NCBI GenBank assembly: GCA_002386045.1
Contig: DGEQ01000148.1
Location: forward strand, 1 to 6,454
DNA from: Hungateiclostridiaceae bacterium UBA3922
GTDB taxonomy: Bacteria; Bacillota; Clostridia; Acetivibrionales; DTU013
Direction of reading: 5' to 3'
DNA: 6,454 nt
Part shown: positions 1-6,273 of the stretch, piece after piece
Position numbering within the stretch: the first letter of the stretch is position 1
Layout: each line of letters opens with the position of its first letter
Translations under genes and position numbers: made by a program
Notes under the pieces: model-generated
Databases searched by the model: none
What the model was told of the DNA's origin: nothing
The model's input: only the letters and a program-made list of their open reading frames with translations

Positions 1-221
1 CGTGCCGGTGACCGTTCCGCATCAGGGATTGCTTCGTCAACAGCTGCGATCCGGCTCATTTCCTCCAATGAGGGCGCAGGTCACTCGCCGTCCATGGCTC
101 GGGACCAGCGCCGGCAGCGTCCGTGCTGCCGGTTGTGGAGCCTGGTGCCTCATTCGAGCTTCATGAGCCGGCTGCATCTGTAAAACTTGCAACCCATCGA
201 TGCGGACCAGTCACCGGCACG
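1..221. repeat. Long imperfect inverted repeat (structured RNA or palindromic element)
   Basis: The sequence folds back on itself almost end to end. Bases 1-23 pair with 199-221 with only two mismatches (13/209 and 15/207). Further in, 25-27 pairs with 193-195, 29-32 with 189-192, 40-43 with 178-181, 51-59 with 163-171 (nine perfect pairs), 67-73 with 148-154 (seven perfect) and 77-80 with 141-144. The centre holds a hairpin, 111-117 with 126-132, around an eight-base loop. The 5' side of the inner part (81-110) is longer than the 3' side, so the element is not a simple perfect palindrome. The arm starts at base 1, so it may extend beyond the window. I do not recognise a known RNA family; it could be a rod-shaped non-coding RNA or an ERIC/MITE-like intergenic repeat. 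The pairing is seen directly; the function is unknown. Confidence 0.7.
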
Positions 222-271
222 GCCTGTACTTTGCCTGCTATGATGCACGCCAGTACCGGCTGTATTTTTTT
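222..271 (+). terminator. Probable intrinsic terminator after the inverted repeat
   Basis: Bases 222-230 can pair with 252-260 with one mismatch (225/257), giving eight pairs around a 21-base loop. Four bases later comes a run of seven T's (265-271). The large loop and the four-base gap before the T run make it weaker than a textbook terminator. It would end a + strand transcript that includes the 1-221 structure, or one from an upstream gene outside the window. Confidence 0.4.
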
Positions 272-275
272 GTGG

Positions 276-304
276 TTACAAAGTACGTTCAATTATTGTA
301 TAAT
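276..304 (+). promoter_or_regulatory. Housekeeping (sigma-A type) promoter of the sigma/anti-sigma operon
   Basis: A -35 box TTACAA (276-281, four of six matches to TTGACA) and a perfect -10 box TATAAT (299-304) are separated by 17 bases, the ideal spacing. Transcription would start near 311, about 50 bases before the sigma factor gene. The boxes match the vegetative sigma factor, not the AAC/CGT pattern typical of ECF-dependent promoters. Confidence 0.7.
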
Positions 305-310
305 CTAACA

Positions 311-336
311 TGAGTGCTTGTAAAAACACGCACTTA
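311..336 (+). promoter_or_regulatory. Hairpin at the predicted 5' end of the sigma factor mRNA
   Basis: Bases 313-321 pair with 326-334 with one mismatch (318/329) around an AAAA loop, and a wobble (312/335) plus an A-T pair (311/336) extend the base. It begins almost exactly where transcription from the 276-304 promoter should start. It is followed by a T-rich but interrupted stretch (TTCTTT), too weak to call a terminator. It could stabilise the transcript or be a symmetric protein-binding site; that role is inferred. Confidence 0.45.
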
Positions 337-362
337 TTCTTTGCAGGGGGTCACCGAGTCCT

Positions 363-959
363 ATGGACCGAAATGAGGAGCTTTTGGTCAGTAAGGCAAA
401 GGCCGGAGATGTCGCGGCCTTTGAGCAACTGATAGAAGCATATCAGAAAAAGGTATACAATCTTGCCCTCAGGATGACAGGCAACCAGGAAGATGCTGCT
501 GATCTTGCACAGGAAGCCTTCATCAGGGTATTCAGGTCGATCTCCGGCTTCAAGGAGCAGTCGTCTTTTTCAACGTGGATCTATAGGATCACCACAAACG
601 TTTGCCTTGATGAAATAAGAAAAAGAAAAAACAGGAAAGTGATATCGATCGACGAAGACATACATATGGATGACGGGGAAATGAAGCGCCAGATAGTCAG
701 TGACGATCCGCTTCCCGATGAGATGGCTGAGAGGGCGGAACTGCGGAATATAGTGAACGATGCGATAAACAGCCTGCCGGAAGACCAGAAGGTCGTGATC
801 ACTCTGAGGGACCTGAATGGCCTGAGCTACGAGGAGATCGCACAGGTGCTCGGTATCCCGGGAGGCACTGTGAAATCGAGGATCAACAGGGCCAGACAGG
901 CGCTCCGCAATGTTTTGTTGTCCAGGACGGAACTTTTGACCGATGATTGCGTCAAATAA
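363..959 (+). CDS. RNA polymerase sigma factor, ECF subfamily (sigma-70 family)
   Basis: This 198-residue protein is an extracytoplasmic-function sigma factor that directs RNA polymerase to a small stress regulon. Sigma region 2 covers about residues 10-92 and includes the typical DAADLAQEAFIRVFRSI block (44-60) and the STWIYRITTNVCLDEIRKRK helix that contacts -10 DNA (70-89). An acidic linker (about 93-122) leads to sigma region 4 (about 125-186), with the helix-turn-helix LSYEEIAQVLGIPGGTVKSR at 154-173 that reads the -35 element. There is no region 1 or 3, as expected for the ECF type, and the length is normal. The ATG at 363 is preceded by AGGGGGT (345-351), somewhat far upstream at about 11 bases. 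An in-frame stop at 321 rules out a much longer protein. The next gene encodes a matching anti-sigma factor, which supports the call. It resembles the SigW/RpoE-like group, but I cannot name the ortholog. Confidence 0.95.
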   Translation: MDRNEELLVSKAKAGDVAAFEQLIEAYQKKVYNLALRMTGNQEDAADLAQEAFIRVFRSISGFKEQSSFSTWIYRITTNVCLDEIRKRKNRKVISIDEDIHMDDGEMKRQIVSDDPLPDEMAERAELRNIVNDAINSLPEDQKVVITLRDLNGLSYEEIAQVLGIPGGTVKSRINRARQALRNVLLSRTELLTDDCVK

Positions 960-963
960 CGTG

Positions 964-972
964 AAAGGAGGG
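964..972 (+). promoter_or_regulatory. Ribosome binding site that sets the anti-sigma start
   Basis: The stretch AAAGGAGGG contains a perfect AGGAGG (966-971) seven bases before the ATG at 979. This favours 979 over the in-frame ATG at 943, which lies inside the sigma gene and has no such site. Confidence 0.8.
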
Positions 973-978
973 TTGGAG

Positions 979-2142
979 ATGATGGTCTGTGCGGATGTGA
1001 GAGAAAATATCAGCGCATATGCAGATGGCGAATTAAGCGCCGATGAAAGGAAATCATTCGAAGAGCACATAAGCAGTTGTCCCGAATGCAGGAAAGAGCT
1101 CGATGACATGGTAAGGATCATAAAGCTCTGCCGCAGCATGCCTTTGTATGACCTTCCTGAAGGCTTCAGGGACGAGCTCCATGCAAAACTGACCGCGGCG
1201 GCGGACAGAAACCGAAATTCGTCAGGCGCTGAGAAATCCAGGATGGTACGGACTGCAAGGACCTTTGCATCGATCGCGGCAGGCATACTCCTGATCTTCC
1301 TTGGCGGCATCATCGTGAGATCCGGATTGATTTCAGGCAGACTCGGAGCAAAAGCCGATGTGCCGGCTGAAATGACAGCCGCTGCGGGCGCAGCCGAAAG
1401 CCCTGCAGCAGAAGCTGCCGACAGTAGCGCAAAGATCACCGATGCAGGAGACGACCAAATCTCCATGCGGTTTAGTGAGTCAAACGAAGCAATGGCGGAA
1501 ATGGCTGAAGCAGAAGCGGAACCGACGGACTCAGGCCAGAGGCTCATATCTCCGCGGCATTTTGAGATCGACCGCTCATCGGCGGACTGTGACCGGGCCA
1601 ACGGCCTCGGTATAGCAACAGCCCAAATGACGACGCCGGCTTTCAGAACTTCAGAGATGTACGTCAATGCAGACGATCCGGCGGCGGCAATGGAAACCGT
1701 CATGACGCTGGCAACGGACAACAATGGAGAACTCTATGCTGACGGGACCGCTCTTCAGGGAAAGGCAAGGGCCGATCATCCGAGCCAGTCAGCCTTCGGC
1801 GGCGGGAAGGAAGGTTCCCGGGCACAACTGAAACTCGTGCTGACCTTCACCGGTACAGATTTCGACAATTTCACGGCAGCACTGAATGATACGTTCGGAG
1901 CGGCAAATGTGCAGGCCGGTGCGGTGGTTGCCGAAGACCGGTCGGAAGAACTGGACATGCTGATAAATAAGGCCGATGAATACGAGCGGCTCATAGGAGA
2001 ACTGCAGGAGAATGACGACGGGAGCAGTGCCGGGGAGATAGAGAAGCTGAAAAAAGAAAAAGAGGAGATAGAAGGGCGGATCGAATCGCTGAGGTCCAGA
2101 TCGGATATCATCATGGTCGATGTTTATATAAATCCCAAGTAG
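979..2142 (+). CDS. Transmembrane anti-sigma factor with zinc-finger (zf-HC2) and DUF4349-like sensor domain
   Basis: This 387-residue protein probably holds the upstream ECF sigma factor inactive at the membrane until a signal arrives. The N-terminus has Cys4, the ADGELSADER segment and H30-x3-C34-x2-C37, the signature of zinc-associated anti-sigma (zf-HC2) domains. A hydrophobic stretch at about 95-117 is a single membrane span, placing the finger in the cytoplasm. An Ala/Glu-rich low-complexity linker (about 125-185) follows outside. The C-terminal part (about 226-387) has a strand-rich segment, then AQLKLVLTFTGTDFDNF (283-299), then a charged coiled coil (about 323-373) and a final hydrophobic strand. 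This layout resembles DUF4349, by recall and not by search. The gene starts 19 bases after the sigma stop, so the two are co-transcribed and probably translated in balanced amounts. The start at 979 was chosen for its AGGAGG; an in-frame ATG at 943 would add 12 unlikely residues. Confidence 0.88.
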   Translation: MMVCADVRENISAYADGELSADERKSFEEHISSCPECRKELDDMVRIIKLCRSMPLYDLPEGFRDELHAKLTAAADRNRNSSGAEKSRMVRTARTFASIAAGILLIFLGGIIVRSGLISGRLGAKADVPAEMTAAAGAAESPAAEAADSSAKITDAGDDQISMRFSESNEAMAEMAEAEAEPTDSGQRLISPRHFEIDRSSADCDRANGLGIATAQMTTPAFRTSEMYVNADDPAAAMETVMTLATDNNGELYADGTALQGKARADHPSQSAFGGGKEGSRAQLKLVLTFTGTDFDNFTAALNDTFGAANVQAGAVVAEDRSEELDMLINKADEYERLIGELQENDDGSSAGEIEKLKKEKEEIEGRIESLRSRSDIIMVDVYINPK

Positions 2143-2160
2143 CCAGATCGCATCCAGATA

Positions 2161-2189
2161 CGGCTGCCATTTACGGCAGCCGTTTTTTT
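2161..2189 (+). terminator. Strong intrinsic terminator after the sigma/anti-sigma operon
   Basis: CGGCTGCC (2161-2168) pairs perfectly with GGCAGCCG (2175-2182) around a six-base loop, and seven T's (2183-2189) follow at once. An extra A-T pair (2160/2183) can extend the stem. It lies 18 bases after the anti-sigma stop codon and separates this operon from polA. Confidence 0.93.
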
Positions 2190-2198
2190 GTGTAGAAT
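2170..2198 (+). promoter_or_regulatory. Candidate promoter for polA
   Basis: TTTACG (2170-2175, four of six matches) and TAGAAT (2193-2198, five of six) are 17 bases apart. The -35 box lies within the loop and 3' arm of the preceding terminator, a compact arrangement that makes the call less certain. Transcription would begin near 2205, about 70 bases before polA. A second AT-rich box, TATAAA at 2244-2249, has no acceptable -35 partner. Confidence 0.35.
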
Positions 2199-2219
2199 AT
2201 ATTGGATGCATATTGGATG
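2199..2219. repeat. Tandem direct repeat of ATATTGGATG upstream of polA
   Basis: Two perfect 10-base copies (2199-2208 and 2210-2219) are separated by one base, so they repeat every 11 bases, about one turn of the helix. They sit around the start point predicted for the candidate polA promoter, so they could be a paired protein-binding site. The repeat is seen directly; the role is inferred. Confidence 0.5.
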
Positions 2220-2275
2220 AAAAGCATGGCCTGCGGCAAAACATATAAATGTAAAGCAGGCGACGGAGGTGCCGT

Positions 2276-4966
2276 ATGGAAAAACTGATGCTTATCGACG
2301 GCAACAGCATACTCAACAGGGCTTTTTACGGGCTGCAGGGTCCGCGGATGCTCACCGCAGCGGACGGGCTTCACACCAACGCGATCTATGCGTTCCTGAA
2401 TATACTGAACAAGTACCTTGCAGAGGAAGAACCGCAGTATATATGCGTGGCTTTCGACCTCAGGGCACCGACGTTCAGGCACCGTGAGTTCGACGGCTAT
2501 AAAGCGCACAGGAAGGGGATGCCTCCCGAACTGGCCGAGCAGGTCCCCTATACCAAGGAAATACTTGACGCGATGAACATAAAGCGCCTTGAAGTTGAAG
2601 GATATGAGGCGGACGACATAATCGGTTCTGTTTCAAAATGCGCCGAAGAAAGAAAAATGCAGGTCGTGATCGTTACGGGAGACAGGGATTCATTGCAGCT
2701 GGCATCTGAAAATACGAGGATAATAATACCTGTTACAAGGGCCGGCAGGACGGAAACCGAGCATTTCGATGCGGCGGCAGTGTTCGGACGCTATGGTGTT
2801 ACACCGGCGCAGCTCATAGACGTGAAAGCGCTGATGGGCGACAAATCGGACAACATACCCGGCGTCCCCGGGATAGGCGAAAAAACGGCCCTGGAATTGA
2901 TACAGGAATACGGGACGCTTGAAGGCGTATATGAAAACCTCGAAAAAATAAGCAGGAAAGCCGTGCGCGAGAAGCTGGAAGCCAACAGGGACCTGGCTTT
3001 CATGAGCAGGCGCCTTGCCGCCATCGAAAGGAACGTGCCCGGACTTTGTCCGCTGGACGAACTGAAAAGGAAAGAAATCGACAGGGACAGGCTTTACAGG
3101 CTTTTCACAAGGCTTGGTTTCAAAAGCATGATCGAGAAGTTCGGCCTGGACATGAGCGGCAGGATCGAAACAGCCAGGGCTGAGGTTCCTGAATTCATAA
3201 CCGTTGACGATCCCATCGCGCTTGCCGGCCTGGCTGCTTCCATGGCTGAGGCGAAAGAAGTATCGATATGCCATCTGCTCGACCACACGGACCGGTTCGG
3301 GACCAGGCTGTCCGGGATAGCCTTTTCATGGGCTGGGAAGAACGCCTATGTAAATATCGGGACGGGTATAAGCGAAGACCAGTTCCTGGATGTATTCGGC
3401 GATTTCTTTGCAGACGCCGGCATCGGCAAATACGGACACGGTCTCAAGAATCTCATTGTTTACCTGAAACACAAAGGAGTGCCGTTTGAAGGGCTGCGCT
3501 TCGATACGATTATAGGCGCCTACATACTGGATCCTTCCCGGAGTTCATACGCGCTGTCGGACCTGTCGCAAATGTACCTGGGGAGCACGTTCGAACCGGT
3601 GGAAGACCTGAGTGGCAAGGGCAAAAATTCCACTGCCTATTGGCAGCTCCCGGCGGAGCAGGTGGCTCCCGTCGCCGTGATGCACTCAGGCAGCATCATC
3701 AGGATCGCGGATGCGATCAGGGAACAGATAAAGGCAAACGGACAGGAAAAACTGTGCTTCGAGATAGAGATGCCTCTCATTGAAGTGCTGGCCGACATGG
3801 AATACAGGGGATTCAGGGTGAACAGGGAAGGTCTCGAGGAATACGCCGCCAGGCTGGATGAGAGGATCGGGACTGCCGAGAGGGATATATACCGTCTGGC
3901 GGGTGAAACGTTCAACATCAATTCTCCGAAGCAGCTTGGCGCGATCCTTTTCGAAAAACTGGGGCTTCCGGTCATAAAGAGGACCAAGACCGGATATTCG
4001 ACAGATGCGGAGGTGCTCGACCAACTGGCCGGCGAACATGAGATCGTTTCAAGGATACTCGAATACAGGCAGCTCATCAAGCTGAAAACCACGTATGCCG
4101 ACGGACTGCTCAACATGATCAACCCTGCGACCGGGCGGATCCACTCGAGCTTCAACCAGACCGTTACTGCGACCGGCCGGATAAGCAGCACAGAGCCAAA
4201 CCTGCAGAACATACCTGTCAGGCTTGAAATGGGCAGGGAGATCAGGAAGGTATTCGTCCCGGAGAATGAAAAATTCCTGCTGACCGACGCAGACTACTCG
4301 CAGATAGAATTGAGAGTACTGGCCCATATAGCGGGAGACGAAAACATGCAGGCGGCATTCCGTAACAACGAGGATATCCATACCGCTACTGCGGTAAGTG
4401 TATTCAGGGTGCCGAAGGACCAGGTCACACCCCTGATGCGTTCTCGGGCAAAAGCCGTAAACTTCGGCATAGTGTATGGGATAGGTGATTTCAGCCTCTC
4501 CAGGGACCTGGGGATCACCAGGAAACAGGCGAGACAATATATAGACGATTACCTGGAGAGATACCCCGGCGTTAAGGCCTACATGCATGATGTAGTTGAG
4601 TTCGGCAGGCAGCACGGATACGTGGAGACCATATTCGGCAGGAGGAGATACCTGCCCGAACTGAAATCGTCCAATTTCAATACCCGGTCTTTCGGCGAGC
4701 GCGTAGCCATGAACATGCCTATCCAGGGGACTGCCGCCGATATCATCAAGATCGCGATGGTCAATGTATATAAGGAACTTCGCGCACGTAAAATGATATC
4801 GGCACTGATACTCCAGGTGCACGACGAACTGATCGTCGAAACGAGCGTGGATGAGAAAGAGGAGGTGGAAAAGATACTGAGGGAATGCATGGAAAACGCG
4901 GTCAGGCTTGATGTGCCGCTTGTTGCTGAGGTCAGGACAGGATCCAGCTGGTATGAGACAAAATAG
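2276..4966 (+). CDS. polA: DNA polymerase I (5' nuclease and polymerase active, proofreading domain decayed)
   Basis: This 896-residue protein fills gaps, removes RNA primers and repairs DNA in the cytoplasm. The 5'-3' nuclease domain (about 1-290) keeps its metal ligands: D8 in LIDGN, YEADD (110-114), TGDRDSLQL (134-142) and GDKSDNIPGVPGIGEKTA (188-205). The middle domain (about 305-485) has the place and fold length of a 3'-5' exonuclease, but the DTET motif is replaced by residues near SICHLL (330-335), the NLKYD-type motif by GLKNL (389-393), and the last acidic site by MHSGS (469-473), so it should not proofread. The polymerase domain has TATGRISSTEPNLQNIP (631-647), motif A DYSQIELR (D673), the O-helix with K726, F730 and Y734, and motif C VHDE (848-851, catalytic D850). 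GGAGG at 2265-2269, six bases before the ATG, fixes the start. coaE follows 27 bases after the stop, suggesting one transcript. Confidence 0.98.
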   Translation: MEKLMLIDGNSILNRAFYGLQGPRMLTAADGLHTNAIYAFLNILNKYLAEEEPQYICVAFDLRAPTFRHREFDGYKAHRKGMPPELAEQVPYTKEILDAMNIKRLEVEGYEADDIIGSVSKCAEERKMQVVIVTGDRDSLQLASENTRIIIPVTRAGRTETEHFDAAAVFGRYGVTPAQLIDVKALMGDKSDNIPGVPGIGEKTALELIQEYGTLEGVYENLEKISRKAVREKLEANRDLAFMSRRLAAIERNVPGLCPLDELKRKEIDRDRLYRLFTRLGFKSMIEKFGLDMSGRIETARAEVPEFITVDDPIALAGLAASMAEAKEVSICHLLDHTDRFGTRLSGIAFSWAGKNAYVNIGTGISEDQFLDVFGDFFADAGIGKYGHGLKNLIVYLKHKGVPFEGLRFDTIIGAYILDPSRSSYALSDLSQMYLGSTFEPVEDLSGKGKNSTAYWQLPAEQVAPVAVMHSGSIIRIADAIREQIKANGQEKLCFEIEMPLIEVLADMEYRGFRVNREGLEEYAARLDERIGTAERDIYRLAGETFNINSPKQLGAILFEKLGLPVIKRTKTGYSTDAEVLDQLAGEHEIVSRILEYRQLIKLKTTYADGLLNMINPATGRIHSSFNQTVTATGRISSTEPNLQNIPVRLEMGREIRKVFVPENEKFLLTDADYSQIELRVLAHIAGDENMQAAFRNNEDIHTATAVSVFRVPKDQVTPLMRSRAKAVNFGIVYGIGDFSLSRDLGITRKQARQYIDDYLERYPGVKAYMHDVVEFGRQHGYVETIFGRRRYLPELKSSNFNTRSFGERVAMNMPIQGTAADIIKIAMVNVYKELRARKMISALILQVHDELIVETSVDEKEEVEKILRECMENAVRLDVPLVAEVRTGSSWYETK

Positions 4967-4980
4967 AACAGGCAATGGCT

Positions 4981-4987
4981 GGAAAGG
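4981..4987 (+). promoter_or_regulatory. Ribosome binding site that sets the coaE start
   Basis: GGAAAGG is followed directly by three in-frame ATG codons (4988, 4991, 4994). Only the third has a workable six-base spacing from the site, which favours 4994. Confidence 0.6.
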
Positions 4988-4993
4988 ATGATG

Positions 4994-5605
4994 ATGTTGA
5001 GAATAATCGGAGTGACCGGTGGCATCGGCAGCGGGAAAAGCTCAGTGGCAAGGGTACTGAAGGACCTGGGGGCTGCGGTCATAGATGCCGATGTGCTGGC
5101 GAAAAGCGTGACATCTGCAGGAAGTAAAGCTTTCGATGAACTTGTCGGATATTTTGGCGGGGAAATAGTAGGTGATGACGGTGAACTTGACAGAAAAAAG
5201 CTGGCGGACATCGTGTTTTCCGACCCTGAAAGGCTCGGGATGCTCAACGCCATCACCCATAAGTATATAGCTGAAAAAATATATGACACCGTGGAAGCCC
5301 TGAAGAGCACGGGGAAATGGGACATCATCGTGATCGATGCGCCGATCCCGATAGAAAAGGGTTTCATAGACCTGGCGGACGAAATATGGGTCGTCGTTGC
5401 GGACAGGGAGACCAGGGTCAGGCGTGTCATGGAAAGAAGCGGGTTTACGTATGACGAAGTCTCAGCCAGGATCGATTCGCAGATGAGTGACGATAAGTAC
5501 CTGGAACTGGCTGATGAAGTGATCAGGAACGATGACAGCATCGAAGAACTTGAGCAGTCGGTGGTAAGACTGTTTCTGTCGAAAAAGCAGAAATGGCAGC
5601 AATAA
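4994..5605 (+). CDS. coaE: Dephospho-CoA kinase
   Basis: This enzyme performs the last step of coenzyme A synthesis, using ATP to phosphorylate the 3'-hydroxyl of dephospho-CoA in the cytoplasm. With the start at 4994 it has 203 residues, a normal length. The ATP-binding P-loop is GGIGSGKS (9-16), followed by the VIDAD segment (29-33) typical of the family. SDPERLGMLNAITH (76-89) matches the conserved serine-aspartate/LN-IxH region, and RVRRVMERSG (141-150), IDSQ (160-163) and the AD-x4-N ending (173-179) match the lid and C-terminal motifs. Two usual motifs differ: the proline after ITH is Lys90, and the PLLFE stretch reads PIPIEK (117-122). The P-loop and overall order still make coaE the best call. 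It lies between polA and a lytic transglycosylase, as in many Clostridia, with 27- and 41-base gaps and no terminator. Confidence 0.93.
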   Translation: MLRIIGVTGGIGSGKSSVARVLKDLGAAVIDADVLAKSVTSAGSKAFDELVGYFGGEIVGDDGELDRKKLADIVFSDPERLGMLNAITHKYIAEKIYDTVEALKSTGKWDIIVIDAPIPIEKGFIDLADEIWVVVADRETRVRRVMERSGFTYDEVSARIDSQMSDDKYLELADEVIRNDDSIEELEQSVVRLFLSKKQKWQQ

Positions 5606-5631
5606 ATATCGCCCAGGCGGTGTGATCCAAC

Positions 5632-5637
5632 GAGGGG
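5632..5637 (+). promoter_or_regulatory. Ribosome binding site for a TTG-started gene
   Basis: GAGGGG lies nine bases before the TTG at 5647. The next in-frame ATG is at 5713, inside the membrane segment, so the TTG is the better start. Confidence 0.5.
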
Positions 5638-5646
5638 TGTTTCCAC

Positions 5647-6213
5647 TTGGCAGGTAATAGCAGGATAAAGCTGATAACAGGCGTGATAACGGCAGTCGTG
5701 TTCATTGCAGTAATGCTGTTTGCAGATGATGCTGCCAGGGTTTTTTACCCGATGAAATACCGTGACCTTGTCAGGAAGTATTCCGAGCGATATGATCTCG
5801 ACCCATACCTTGTACTTGCAGTCATAAAAGCAGAGAGCAGTTTCAGGCATACGGCCGTTTCTCGCAAAAATGCAAGGGGTCTGATGCAGATCACCGAGGG
5901 GACAGGCAAGTGGAGCGCCGGCAAGATGGGGCTTGAGGACTATACGACAGACATGCTTTTTGATCCGGAGACCAATATCAGCATTGGATGCTGGTATCTT
6001 TCATGGCTTTATGAGGAATTCGGCGATACTGACCTGGTCCTTGCCGCATACAACGCGGGCAGCGGGAATGTCACGAAATGGCTCAACGACAGGGAACTGA
6101 GCCCTACAGGCAGGACCCTCGACAGGATACCTTTCAGGGAAACGGAAAAATATTTGAAAAAAGTAAGAAACAGCTACATGATATATAAAAAGCTTTACGA
6201 GAATGAGTTTTAA
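5647..6213 (+). CDS. Membrane-anchored lytic transglycosylase (Slt/GH23 type)
   Basis: This 188-residue protein is expected to cleave the glycan strands of peptidoglycan outside the membrane, leaving 1,6-anhydro-muramic ends. A hydrophobic segment at about residues 8-26 is a signal anchor. The rest is a compact goose-lysozyme-like SLT domain: LDPYLVLAVIKAESSF (51-66) with catalytic Glu63, the NARGLMQI block (75-82), CWYLSWLYEEFG (115-126), the LAAYNAGSGNV block (132-142) and FRETEKYLKKV (163-173). No LysM or other wall-binding domain is present, so it is a minimal single-domain form. Translation most likely starts at the TTG at 5647. It is the third gene of the apparent polA-coaE unit. Small enzymes of this kind act in wall turnover, but the sequence does not say which process this one serves. 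Confidence 0.92.
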   Translation: MAGNSRIKLITGVITAVVFIAVMLFADDAARVFYPMKYRDLVRKYSERYDLDPYLVLAVIKAESSFRHTAVSRKNARGLMQITEGTGKWSAGKMGLEDYTTDMLFDPETNISIGCWYLSWLYEEFGDTDLVLAAYNAGSGNVTKWLNDRELSPTGRTLDRIPFRETEKYLKKVRNSYMIYKKLYENEF

Positions 6214-6273
6214 TGGTATTTTTAAGAGAGAAATACATGCATGGAAGATGATAATGGTGCTCGGAGGCTTTTT

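Noticed and set aside
1..183. A + strand frame open from the left edge to a stop at 181-183, as a possible gene end
   Set aside because: The translation is low in structure and rich in Ser/Arg/Cys, and the bases are better explained by the inverted repeat. A gene tail cannot be fully excluded without the upstream sequence.
181..208. A possible ECF-type promoter, TAAAAC (181-186) and CGG about 16 bases later
   Set aside because: Only partial match to the TGAAAC/CGT pattern, located inside the foldback and upstream of the terminator-like hairpin.
1..221. SRP RNA as the identity of the foldback
   Set aside because: A rod of this length fits the large Firmicutes SRP RNA, but the conserved GGAAGGAAGCAGC-like tip is absent on both strands.
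123..308. A 61-codon + strand open frame
   Set aside because: It overlaps the foldback, the terminator and the promoter, has no ribosome site, and its product is Cys/His-rich without any recognisable domain.
570..1724. A 384-codon - strand open frame opposite the sigma and anti-sigma genes
   Set aside because: It is antisense to two well-supported genes, and its Ser/Ala-rich product has no known motif.
4579..5850. A 423-codon - strand open frame opposite polA, coaE and the transglycosylase
   Set aside because: It covers parts of three recognised genes in antisense, and its Ser/Thr/Leu-rich composition is what the codon bias of the real strand would give.
6236..6243. Palindrome CATGCATG between the transglycosylase and the last gene
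   Set aside because: Eight bases are short enough to occur by chance, and there is no T run or linked motif.
6212..6250. A 12-codon frame starting at the ATG that overlaps the transglycosylase stop
   Set aside because: It is too short, has no ribosome site and no recognisable product.
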